Of a stretch of 64,000 nucleotides of DNA, positions 12,180-23,845 are shown piece after piece. Numbering within the stretch: the stretch's first letter is position 1; every line of letters begins with the position of its first letter. A program made the translations under genes and the position numbers. The notes under the pieces are model-generated. The model did no database searches. It saw nothing but the letters and a program-made list of their open reading frames with translations, and was not told the origin of the DNA. Source of the DNA: Schistosoma mansoni (taxonomy: Eukaryota; Platyhelminthes; Trematoda; Strigeidida; Schistosomatidae); NCBI RefSeq assembly GCF_000237925.1, contig NC_031495.1, forward strand, positions 55,346,108 through 55,410,107, read 5' to 3'.

Positions 12180-13115
12180 TTGAATTAAACTGCAAAATCG
12201 TGCATAGAGGACAACTCACTAGTTCGTTCGAGGTAAAGACCTCTGTCAGGCAAAGTTGCTTACTCTTACCTTTTCTCTTTCTCTTGGTGATCAACTGGAT
12301 CATGAAGACGTCAACAGCTGGGGGGAAGCACAGGATCCATTGGACACGTAGGAGACAGCTGGACGATCTAGACTTCGAAGATGCAACAACAAATGCAGGA
12401 GAAAACGACCAGTGTAGCAGCAGCCTCAGCAGCAGTAGGTCTCAATATAAACAAAGAGAAAAGCAAGATTCTCCGATACAATACAATATGCACCAATCAA
12501 ATTACACTTGACGCAGAAGCTTAAGAGGATGTGAAAACCTTTACATATCTGGGCAGCATCATCGATGAACACGGTGGATCTGACGCAGATGTGAGGGTGC
12601 GGATCGGCAAAGCAAGAGCAGCATATTTACAACTGGAACTCAAAACAACTGTCAACCAACACCAAGATCGGAATTTTCAATACAAATGTCAAGACAGTTC
12701 TACTGTATGGGGCGTAAACCTGGAGAACTGCGAAAGCCATCATCTAGAGGATACAGGTGTTTATTAACAGTTGTCTACGCAAAATACTTCAGATCCATTG
12801 GCAAGACACTATCAGCAACAATCTACTGTGGGAGAGAACAAACCAGATTTCAGTGGAGGAAGAAATCAGGAAGTGGATAGGACACACATTGAGGAAAGAA
12901 TCCAACTGCGTCATATGGCAAGCTCTCACATGAAATCTTCAAGGCCAAAGTAGGAGATGAAGACCAAAGAACACATTACATCGAGAAACGGAGACAGAAA
13001 TAAGAAAAATGAACAACAACTAGATAAATTAGAAAGAAAGACCCAGGACAGAGTGGGTTGGAGAATGCTGGTCGGCGGCCTATGCTCCATTGGGAGTAAC
13101 AAGCGTAAGTAAGTA
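12180..13115 (+). mobile_element. RTE-clade LINE, 5'-truncated copy
   Basis: It begins within the reverse transcriptase at sequence matching 34505 of the fuller copy (CKIVHRGQLTSSFEVKTSVRQ). It carries a damaged FLFLLVINWIMK motif and runs to the RTE 3' end with its gtaagtaagta tail near 13110. A short deletion removes the bases after the LDDLDF motif, and further frameshifts are present. It is dead and was 5'-truncated on insertion, as is usual for LINEs. Confidence 0.85.
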
Positions 13116-13440
13116 TTGTTAGGTCTTATTTAAGACAGTAAACCTAAATATAAAATCTTTAACTTGGCAGATGATTTCAGCGATACGATGATGTTTTTGT
13201 GGAAATGTTTATGAGCTACTTTCATATAGATGTATATTCAGAAAAAATATTACATTGAAGAAGATTGTTTGGAGCCACGTGGTATTAAATTAATCGATAC
13301 TTCTCGTAGTACAACAATAAACTATGGAGATAGTGTTGAATAGATAGTGGAATAATTGTTTAGTCGATACCCATATATACACTTACACCATACCTGTTAA
13401 GTTTGATTAATTTAAATAATATCTAAATAGACTCAAAGTT

Positions 13441-14100
13441 CTTGAAATGGAGGAAGCATTAACCACTGGGATTAAGAAACCAGGGCTATGTGTACAAAAG
13501 AAATATCTTCGACCGCTTCTCCTGACCTGGTCAACCTCATGGCCAATCAATCAATAGTAACCTTAGCTAATGAATGACTTAATCTGGCTAACGTACTAAT
13601 AGTCTTTCTTAGTCAAACATAAATGTCTCTGAATTCTTTATTTAGGTATTTTTGTATTGTTAGTGTCGCTGCTATTATTGGTTTAATATCATTATTGATC
13701 TTCCGAATACATGATTCATTTAATTAGAATTCATCCAACTTTATTATTCCTTACTAATTTCATATAGCATTTTTAATCATTATAGTCTTTCATTAAACAT
13801 TTGATCGAATTCGCAATTACACCATTATTTCTCTCACCCTATCTGACCCATATATATTCTGATCATGAATCTTAGAATTTCACTTGACGCATAAGCTGAA
13901 TCAAGTTGAATTAGCATATGAGTCATTGAAACATCAACAATTTTATTCTATTTCGTTTGACAGTTCGAAATTCACATTCTATAACTAAACGATTCACTTC
14001 GCCCTAAACCTGATCACTTTTCGGATTGTTACTATGTATATGTATTTAGTGGAACTTAAAGAGAATCTGTAGAAAAGGATATCCGTCGTTCATAAATCTG
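13441..14100 (+). mobile_element. Penelope-like element, C-terminal and 3' UTR remnant (broken)
   Basis: 13447-13560 reads as MEEALTTGIKKPGLCVQKKY and onward, the terminal peptide of the GIY-YIG region (compare RIKKPELCIQKK in the 27.3-kb copy). The following 500 bases resemble the 3' flank of that other copy (about 27720-28310) at scattered words such as ttctgatcat, cactt and gattcaagtt. It is therefore the 3' end of the same subfamily. Broken. Confidence 0.65.
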
Positions 14101-15239
14101 TGTTGTAATATCTAAACACGTTAACGGGTTCTAAAATAACCTAGAACATGTATAACTACAGTTCTATGACAGCAATGAATGTTCTAGCCGTGTGTTCAGT
14201 TTTTCTCTAGTTATAGATGAGTATTGCTACTCTATTATCTCAACGGAATCTCCCTTTGATACATTATTCATACTTCAACAGAGTGTTCTGTTCTTACTAC
14301 TAAGAATTACTGTTTGTCAACCGTTGCTTCACATTATTATAATCCTTACGATTAATGTCGTTGGAACCACATTTCAGACACTATTACTAATTTAGAAACT
14401 GAACTTCTTCATCATGAAGTTAATAGACTGTTTATATTCCGTTACCTCAAAATGGGATTTATCTGCTTAGCTGAGTCATTACATCTGAACTTAATAAAGT
14501 GAGAACAAATATATTTATAACAGAAAATCAACCCATACCAGTCCAAGGATGATCATTAATTACAAACAATAATCAGAAACAGTGGTTTAATATACTTCTA
14601 AAAGATGTGCTGATGATATTATCTAGAAACATAATTAAAGATTCACAGTTAAACGATTCAACTCAAAGAACATATCATCTCAAATGCCGTCATTTTGAGC
14701 TATAAATATTGTGTATCATTAAAGATGAACTAATTGTTCAAGACTGACTGATTTTCAACGATTCACTAATCGATCCTTAGATTGTGATAAACATTATCTT
14801 CTGAATTCATTTTTATTTGATGATGTTCTAATCATGTGTTTCCGAATATGTTTAAAGCGTATTTTCCTCGATATAATCGGTTAATTTGTTTTCTCTATTA
14901 AGTCGGAGTTTTTTCATACTCTTTATTTACTATCTATGCATGTGCATATGTTGATGTATATGTAAATATTTGCATCATCTCATCATACATGTGCATACCT
15001 ATACTAGAATAATTTGTATATCATTTATTCATATTCTAATAGGCGTGAACGAAATCAACTAAAAGTAAGTATTGTCATTCCAACATCTTGAATTTACAAA
15101 ATCAATTATAATGTGATATTGAACTGATATATCAGTCAACAGTGTTGCAGTATAAATACAAATTGTGCAAAATATAAATTGCGTCAATCATTTAAAAAAA
15201 TACATAGAACTAATTTACTTTAAATCATTGTTCAATTGA
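14101..15239. other. Upstream region of TAL gene 2, nothing recognised
   Basis: AT-rich. The promoter of gene 2 is expected within it, but I see no clear TATA or initiator element that stands out from the background. Confidence 0.4.
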
Positions 15240-18200
15240 ATGGATCCATTTTTACATGCATTTTTTGCAGTTGATCTTGATCATGATGAAAAAATCAGTA
15301 TGACTGAATTAAAGAATTATGTTGAAACAAATAATTTAGACGAAAAAATGATTGAAGTAAGTTGTCGAAAATGATTCTGCTGTATTATGAGCATTTGATA
15401 TTGAATAAAGACCATTCATTGTTAGAGTGAATGATGTTTTGTTTTTTAAAGAATATATTACTTAGTTGTTATTCATAAGACAAATGTTTCATTAGTAACC
15501 GCTATCTAATGAAATATTATCGAATGCTGACTTGGAAGTAAATCAATTAACGACTAAGTATGTTGAATAGCACCAATTCATCAATTATTTGACGACAGGA
15601 ACCATCAAGATTCCTGTCATAGAGTAGTCATATTCAGTATTTTGTATTTGCTTATTGCCTAGTGCTCGTAGATTAAACGGCAGTAAGGCCACCATTTTCA
15701 GTGACTTGAAGTCTGTAGAATAACACATATTGAAGGGAAACTTAAAATAAAGTCATATTGACTAATCAGTGGTGTCACAAATAACTGTTGACAGTTACAC
15801 TAAAAATAATATTTTAAAAATTGAAATGATATTTCTGCAAACTTTAGGGACCGTGATAAGAAATAATTACGTTTTCTTTGGGAGTTTGGTTTGAGCTACT
15901 TTAGTAAAATGTTCAAAATTCAAAATTACAGAATACAAATAGAGTTGATAAGCAACCATGAACTAAACGGTTTTCAAACATCTCTTTGAACATCAAATCA
16001 GTTCCACTATCCAAAATAAACATGGGAGATAATTTTGTGGTTCAATACCTGACTCAAGATAGATCGTTTGCTGCTTCTTATCGAAATAAACATGCCTCCA
16101 ATCCTCGTGTATAATCATCGGCGTAAATAGCGTTAGTGAATAACAGAATTAAATAAGACAAATACAAGAATGAATTCTTGAATAAGTATACTTCTTACAA
16201 TCGTTGATCGTAAAGAGAAGCAAAATAAAGCAACGCGCAATGGAGAAAGAGAGTGAGCCAACGCAATTCAGATAAGCATGAGTCGATATTTATAATCAGA
16301 TAGAAGTAAGTTAAGGGCATGTAATGAATAGGATAAAAAGTGAACTTACATACACTAATATAAAAACAGTCAAGGTCGATAAGCGAATAATTGACAAGGT
16401 CAAAATGTGATTTAAGAAGAATGAGTAGATTGGCTTCTTTGGAAGCCAGAATAAACTATGTGGGCTTAACATAGTGAACGACACTACAATAATAATACTG
16501 ACTACAATTGATATTAACAAACCAAATTCACTACTATTATGAATCCGATAATGAGCATTTCATTGGCCGGTGAAAATTACGCTTTTGATTGATGTGAGTA
16601 GGGTACAGGTCAATGGTAGGAAAGTAGGTATTAGAACAAATTGTCAAAGACATATCCAAACAAGGTATTTAAAATAATTATTTAAATATACGCGGCTGAT
16701 ATCTATATTTTATAAGCTGTAGAGGGATGTAGGAATGAAAGATAAATTCCAGTGATGCAATCACTTGCATTCGAACTCATTTGCTTGAGTTTTTTGGATT
16801 CACTCAGGTATGTTGTCTTTCGCCTGTCAGCTATTTAGTAAAAGAATCAGAATACTTGATGAAAGATTCTTGTTCTATCGAAGTTGATTATGTTTCGTTT
16901 CTAAAATATGCAGTATTATCGTCGATCACTTTTCAAACATTTGGAGTATTCTAAATCCATAGAAATGTGCTCTAAACAAGGTTTGTTTCGTCACCCTTTC
17001 ATTTAATATTTTCAACGTCTCGACCAAATATATGACAACGTGACCATCAAATTAGATTCCCCAGACCTAATTTCTGTGTTTCTCTTTTGACATTGAAAAT
17101 TTTGACTTTTAGCAATAAGAAACTAAGAATATTATTTGTTCGAAAAGATACATTTATTTCATGTTTATTTAGGAATGTTCATGCTTTTTTCGATGTCCCA
17201 TTATTGCAGGAGAATAACGATAGCTTTAACTTATTCTCGAAGTGAATCTCTTTTTTCCCTTGCTTTCTTAATAGTCTTTTACATTCACTTTTCAGGGTAA
17301 TCAATCATGCTCAGTGTAGATATATTTTAATTCAGCGCAACCTCTATGTCATCTGTACCGAGTTATTAAACTCTGTCTATCAGATCCTTACAGCTGAGTT
17401 ATAAACTGTATATCTCTAAGATTATCTTCGTTTTTGGGATTTGCTGATTTTTATATAATGATCCCGTTTTCTTTAAAGCAAACAGTCATGAAGTACTAGT
17501 TCATGGCCAACAGATTCAATCTACTTGATAAACCTGATGCTATATGATATGCTGTTGACATTGTTCTGAACGCCATTCTTATCAATTTCATTCTGCAATA
17601 ATAAAGGCATTATTTGGACACCATAACTAGACATCTTCGTAGAAAAATACATTTGAAGAAAAAACCTCGGTATAAAAAATGTATAAACACATCTGCATCA
17701 ATTGAGGAAGCTGAAGGATACACTGATGACTCTTCTGTTTACCAGTATAGATTTTCTCGAAAATGAAAAAAGTGGAATATAGGCATGATTCCAATGCTTT
17801 AATAATTTGAAGGAGATACAACGGACAATGTATTTCTAAGTTGACGTCAGATTCTAAACACTCTAACGTAACATCTAGGTATTTCTTAATCGGTTCATTT
17901 GTAAATATCACGCGAAATTCAAACCTTATCATTGTTTCATCTTCTAACACATAGATAACAGTGATAGTGTTTTTTAAATTCAATTGAATATTTGGTTACC
18001 TATAACAATTTCCAATCTTAGAATTGTAAGATTACAAGACATTATCCATCTTTGAATCTACATAATAAGTTTGGTAGTACATTCATCTTGTGGTTATTTG
18101 ATAATAACCTACAAAGACTTCAACATTATAGACAATAACCATAAGTGCCTAATTTCGTCTCCAGAAACTATAGCATTTACTTTGTTCAGACATTTACTTT

Positions 18201-21200
18201 CTTTGATATTTTCATAAGGTCTGTCGTAAAAACAATTCTCCTTTTCTTTAGTAATTCGATATTGTCATAGAATTAAAATAGTACAGTTTTGTCTTAGGAG
18301 ACCTTGAGTTTCATCTTTTTATATTATTTTCATACTTAATAGTACCAGCAGTAACTGTCTTACAAGATTTATTGCTATTTCAATATACTATGGACTGCTT
18401 ATATCTCGTGGAGCTGAAACTTTGAAAACGTAGCTGTAATACAAGCCGATTTATCAATATTTATTTCTTTTTTTCAAACCTTGGAGTAGTTTAACCATAA
18501 TGCAAATAAATACACCTATATTTGACATTATCTTCAAGTTCTGAAGGGTTATAAATTCACCAGGTTTGACGTACATTTACATTAAACTAAATACTTTCGA
18601 ATTCAAACGACTAACCAAAAAATAGTTCGTTAAGTTTGTTTTCACTCCTAATGTTGACTTATTTACAGAACGTGTTCAAATAGACAGACAGGTTTTTATA
18701 GTGTGATATTCTCTGCGTTGAATAATATGATCCTGGATCTCTAAAAAAACTATACTTTATCCTCTTCTTTGAACTTTATCCTGACGATGATGTGAAGACC
18801 CTAATGTTTAAATATAAAACTTGCTTTGGTAGCACTCGGGAAAATCGTATTAACTTGGTTGCTAATTACGTTAAACAGTCTTAAACCATAGACAGTATGA
18901 TAATATGAAATGTTCTATGGCTGTATTATTGAAGATTTAAAGTCGTGATATCATAAAATTTGCTCAGAAATGAATTCCCTCAAATGCCCTGGTACGGTTG
19001 AGAGTGGGGAAAGTCAGCTCTCTCTTTCGAGATGCTTTCACATGGCTACGTGCATACAACCACTGCCATGGAAGTCCTACTCACTGCCTTCTCGTGGCGG
19101 GTGTGTTGTTTACGAAACTCAGAGGACGAAAAGCGAAGGTCTTACGCTTTAACTGGGTTAGTGGATATGTAGAATTCACCTAGTGGAGTTGGAAAACCTT
19201 GATTCCAAATCAATGGTGCACATGGGCTCCAGGATCCTGAGGGGAAATAAGGTGTGTGAGCCTCTTGTTGGTTACCGGCTACCATGGAATTGTATCTCTT
19301 AACGTTGTTCCAATTCCTTGTGGATTAGATTTTTAGGTCAAAGGCTCCGGGTGTGGCCCCCTCTAAGAAAACCACCTGTTTCAGTTTGGGTGAACGGGCA
19401 GTATCCCAACCCTCACGCAAATCGAATGATTTATGTGGCGCATATGTATTTGGTACCAATTTTTATGTTTTTAAACAGATAAATAAATACAGAAAGGAAT
19501 ATATTTATCCACCTTTCTGTTATCATAATGTACATACTTTGGCATATACAAGTTTATAACTTCATAAATGAATAGAATTGGAATTTAAATATCTAAATTT
19601 CACTACTGATGAAGAAAGTTTTTTTCTCCAGGTAAAATATCAGTTGTCAAGCTTATTTTAATGATTTAATCACCTAACAGATACCGATCATTAATCGTTT
19701 TTTTTTGATTAAATTATATTTTTTTTATTGAATGAAAATGTAACTTTATGTTAATTACCTGACAAGAAATCGGTTTTACGAGATCTTTTAAAAGAAGAAA
19801 AAAAAGTTTGTATTTGGAGCCTACTTTAGTCATTTGATATCGACTTTTTTTATAAAATCAAATTAGATGTATGATGTTGTTTGTTTGAGTTAGTACATTT
19901 TTTGTTTTATAAGGCAACATTTTTATCTCTTACGTAATGAAACTGGATTGCATTGTTGGATATAGTTTTTTTTTATTAACTGTCTTCAATTTATTGATGT
20001 GTTTAAAAACCACATATGTAACTATATAGCCACATATATGTGTATATTTATAGGGTCGGTAAGTTTTGGTCTTGGAGCGTATGAGTAGAAATGTTTCAAG
20101 AATATATCAACTAACTACATCAATATTGATTTTTTCAAAGTAATGATTTACATTGATACCGAAGTAATTTTGTTGTGGATTCTATTCAATAATTAAATTC
20201 ACTTAGTATTGTTTGTTTGAACCTTCCCATTGATGTTTTTTGGACTGCAACTGGTCAGTCTCCAATTGGTATATGTGCATACTGTACGTATTGCTTCGAT
20301 GTAGCCTAAATTCATCTTCGCTTATCATGCTTGTGAATTTAGGCTATATCGAGGCAATACGTACAGTATGCACATATACCAATTGGAGACTGACCAGTTG
20401 CAGTCCAAAAACATCAATGGGAAGATTCAAACAAACAATACTAAATGAATTTAAACTTCACCCCATTGAACAAGCAAGTGGCTATCAGGACTCAGTGGCC
20501 GAGTGGATAACGCGATGGAGTTTGAAGCGAAAGTTACTGGGTTTGAGTCCTAGAGTGAACATCAACTCTGAGATGCAGGTACATCCAACCAATAATTAAA
20601 TATTAAACAATGATAGTCTTCATCTAGTTTGTTAAGCTTTATTGCCTAACAGTTCAATAAATTTCTGAGTGTAGAGCTAGTTCATAAATCAGTTTTCAAT
20701 ACAGCTGATGAATTATAAACTACAGATAGAAAAACACTCAGGATGCGCAGTACAAGTAGTTTCGTGATGAAAAGGTTTTACTTCTAACAAAACTGATCTG
20801 AAGCGTCAAGGTTTGTTTTCTAACTACTGTTTAAATACGTGAACGACATTTTTAGCTCGGCTTAAAACAAAATACATAAACCAGTATTTTGAAAATAAGC
20901 TGAGTTGAAAACACATATTCGTGGAATAAAACACTTAGTCTATGCTGTTGACATAACCTTTTCGTTGTTATACGATCACTTTCTACCATATTCGAATCAA
21001 CGAAACCTAAGATCATCAAAGTCATCGGTAAGAAAGTATAATTTTCTATTACCAATTTAGTTTTAATGAGAATACATATATGTAATTGGTATATTAACTG
21101 CTTTTCTAGGAATTAAGTGTACAATTTATTTACCTAGTACAATGATAATATATTGATAGTACTATTACTTGTACTAGACAGATGATTTCTTTGACAATGT

Positions 21201-22692
21201 ATTTCTTTTTTCCAATTACCTATAGAGCTGGAGAAATTTATTTGATCCAATGCATACTGGCTACATAACACTAACAAAGTTTTGCGATGTACTAGGAGTA
21301 AAAATGGAAGACGCGTAAGTCTTTTAAATTGGAAATAGGAAATAACACTTACAAATATTATGTCATTCTATTAAGTGAATGATTGAGTATCAGGAGGTTT
21401 GTCTGATAGCAAATTTCATTTTAAAATGATATCAGCTAAAAGTTACCAAACACCGGAGACAATTAGCCATCTAGTTCTTCACTAGCGTTTGATGTGTTTA
21501 TAGTTTATAAAAAGTATAATCTTCATAGCTAACGATTTGTAACGCTATCATTTGACTACTGAGTAAGTAGCCAATTATACTTATTTTCTAAATTGAATTA
21601 ATCCATAAACAATATCGTCAATCATTGATTATCTGACATTGAGTTTGATCAATTATAAATACCAGAGTTAAAGTTAGACTTTTTTCTAAAAAAGACATTT
21701 TAACGATGGTCAACAGTGGGAATGAATGAATATAGTAAGCGGAAGTTTTTATCATCAACTGATAATAATTTCTGGAAACCGTACAATCCTCTCATCAACT
21801 GACATTTATGAAACAATGTGAATAAGTAAAACAATAAACTGCACAAATCATAATTTTCATTCTGAACATTAAATCAACTCTCTGTTGATTAATCCATAAC
21901 ATGAATAGAGGATTGACTATTAAAATGGTGGAGAAGATTTGTAACTCAGGTGGATGATTTTGATGGAGTTCTCTGAGCTGGATGGTTTGGTCGTGGAGCT
22001 TTCATCGTCCTTCTGAACGACGTCATCAGCACAAACTTCGGGTATCATGTATATAAATCCTATAAAATTTACTTAAAACTTAAGAATAACAATCAATAAT
22101 ATTAAGTAAGTTTTGTAGGTATTAATTCATTTCCCTTTAAAACCCATTCGTTGCAGTCTATTGAGTAATATTTTATTATAAATAAGCCTTTATTTTCGAT
22201 CTAATTCACATTCTAACAAGGAAAATCTAATCTATTAACTATAATAATGTTATCTAATTTAATTATTGAATATATTCATGTTTACTCAAGATGTATTTGA
22301 ACATTGACTACTTCTATATTCTGAATTTTTTTCATCTCTGTTTATATGAATACAGTCGAAAGGCTAAGGATGAATTTAAAAAACGACCGGCTAACACACT
22401 TGCATCCGATATTTATATTATTGCACACCAAATGAGTATCACTGATCAGATAAAAATAAGTGAACAAGCTAGATGTTTGTTGTTTCCACCTAATGATCTT
22501 GATAATAAAGAAATTGCGCATAATTTAAAATTATGGCTACATAAAATTTATGGTCCAATATGGCATGTTGTGGTAGTACGCGGGGATTATGGTGCGTCAT
22601 TTACTCATTCGGAGAACCGATCATTTCAGTTTCGATTACGAGATAAATGCTTTTTAATATGGTGTACACCTGGTCAATATCAATTGTGTTAA
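15240..22692 (+). CDS. TAL gene 2: tegumental-allergen-like EF-hand/dynein light chain protein
   Basis: Exons 15240-15356, 21226-21314 and 22356-22692 give 180 residues. EF-hand 1 (residues 12-23, DLDHDEKISMTE) has D, D, D, I and E at positions 1, 3, 5, 8 and 12. It is a good calcium loop and the best kept of the array with gene 5. EF-hand 2 (46-57, DPMHTGYITLTK) is degenerate. The dynein-light-chain-like domain is about residues 70-180, with YGPIWHVVVVRGDYG and FQFRLRDKCFLIW. Intron 1 is 5.9 kb and full of repeats; intron 2 is 1.0 kb. A polyadenylation signal lies 27 bp after the stop. It is likely a functional gene. Confidence 0.9.
16127..16480. repeat. Unclassified interspersed repeat, copy A
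   Basis: Shares ordered blocks with 23545-23845 on the same strand: gttagtgaataacaga, then taaataa, aaaaacagtca, aagaagaatga and a final act-tgggct-type block. It has no coding capacity. The family is not recognised. Confidence 0.5.
18960..19440 (+). repeat. GC-rich interspersed block, family unknown
   Basis: The block is clearly richer in G and C than its surroundings, starting near gccctggtacggttgagag and ending near ccaaccctcacgc. It has the look of a retroelement leader and carries no long frame. It lies inside intron 1 of TAL gene 2. I cannot name the family. Confidence 0.5.
20203..20590. mobile_element. Smalpha-like repeat with 112-bp foldback leader
   Basis: 20203-20314 and 20334-20445 are near-perfect inverted copies of the Smalpha leader (ggctatatcgaggcaatacg and neighbours) separated by 19 bp. 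The right copy continues through the tRNA-like part (GGCCGAGTGGATAACGCGATGG; box B GGGTTTGAGTCC) and stops just before the hammerhead. Transcripts would form a long hairpin. Confidence 0.75.
21966..21998. repeat. Short fragment shared with the Gypsy-type element
   Basis: A 32-bp stretch (ctgagctggatggtttggtc and neighbours) matches 42277-42308 with one mismatch. It is a small retroelement relic inside intron 2 of TAL gene 2. Confidence 0.45.
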
Positions 22693-22718
22693 ACAATCTT
22701 TTCGATTATATTCATAAC

Positions 22719-22724
22719 AATAAA
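22719..22724 (+). terminator. Polyadenylation signal of TAL gene 2
   Basis: AATAAA 27 bp downstream of the TAA stop. Confidence 0.7.
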
Positions 22725-22952
22725 GAAATAATTGACGAAAAACTTCTTTGTAATTGTTTTTTTTTAAATTGAGAGTTCATTTGTATCAGTTTGTTGTACT
22801 TTAGAAGTTTATTTCTTATATTGACAAATTTATTGTCTTTCATAAAGACAGTAACAGATATTTTGCAAATCTTTGATTAGTTTAGAAGTATGAACACTTG
22901 ACAGTCTAAAGCAATGATAGATAAAAACAATCTTCAGAATAAATTAAGATGT

Positions 22953-23370
22953 CTGAGCCGGCATCCAACGGTGTTAATGTCTAACTTCAACCAACCCACG
23001 TAGTTTGAGCAACCGTTCACCAATTGTCTTCAGTGAGTTGTTATCTCACAACAGACGTGGTTGAACTCCACTGGTCACTGCTTCCCACTAGTACTCCAGG
23101 ACATGTATCTTGAAGTCAGTCACTGGACATTAACACCATTGGATGCCGGCTCAGTGGTCTATCGGTTAAGTGCTCTGGCGCGAAACTGGTAGGTCCTGGG
23201 TTCGAATCTGGCGAGACGGGATCGTGGATGTGCACTGCTGAGGATTCCCATAATAGGACGAAACGGCTTTCCAGTGCTTCCAGTTTTTCCATGGTGGTGT
23301 AGCTTCAATTGACTCATGATTTCACCTATGAAAAATACTGAAATCTCCACAAAACCCCTTCTGATTCAAA
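22953..23370 (+). mobile_element. tRNA-derived SINE with hammerhead-like segment and inverted leader
   Basis: Box A is near 23148 (GGCTCAGTGGTCTATCGG) and box B near 23200 (GGGTTCGAATC). The hammerhead-like part at 23231-23280 has CTGAGGA, GACGAAACGGC and a TTC cleavage triplet, but the stem II closing pair is T-C. The family tail ends near 23368. The leader at 22957-22985 is the reverse complement of 23122-23150, so this locus also carries an inverted 5' piece. Confidence 0.75.
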
Positions 23371-23544
23371 TTAAGATGTACAGATGAACTTTTCCATGGT
23401 TACTTGGATTGTACTTAATAAAATTATACACAAATATTAACATTTAATATTGGATTATGATGGATATGATAAATTTTTATGACCCACTGATGATGTTAAC
23501 GAAGTATACACCCCAGCTATTAATGTGTATAATTATGGACTTGT

Positions 23545-23845
23545 ATCGTGTTAGTGAATAACAGATTTAAATAAACCAAACGTGAGAACGAATTTTGGAT
23601 ACGCATATTTCATGCATTCATTTTCTCAAACAGATAATCAAAGAAACAAAGTGAAGAAGCAGAAAGGATTAGGCAAGTGTGCCAACTCGATTTGATCTAA
23701 ATAAATTACGATAATGCGATGAATAAGGTTAACAAAACACACACATAGGATCATATAAAAACAGTCATGGTAAAAATGTAACTCAAGAAGAATGAATAAA
23801 CTGGTCTGTCCGGAATGACCCATATGGACTTGACATAGGTCTAAG
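23545..23845. repeat. Unclassified interspersed repeat, copy B
   Basis: Partner of 16127-16480 in the same order and strand. Both copies lie close to TAL gene 2. No coding frame. Confidence 0.5.

Noticed and set aside
17627-17983. 118-codon minus-strand open frame
   Set aside because: No motif, no splice context and no second copy. It is long for AT-rich DNA but I cannot support a gene.
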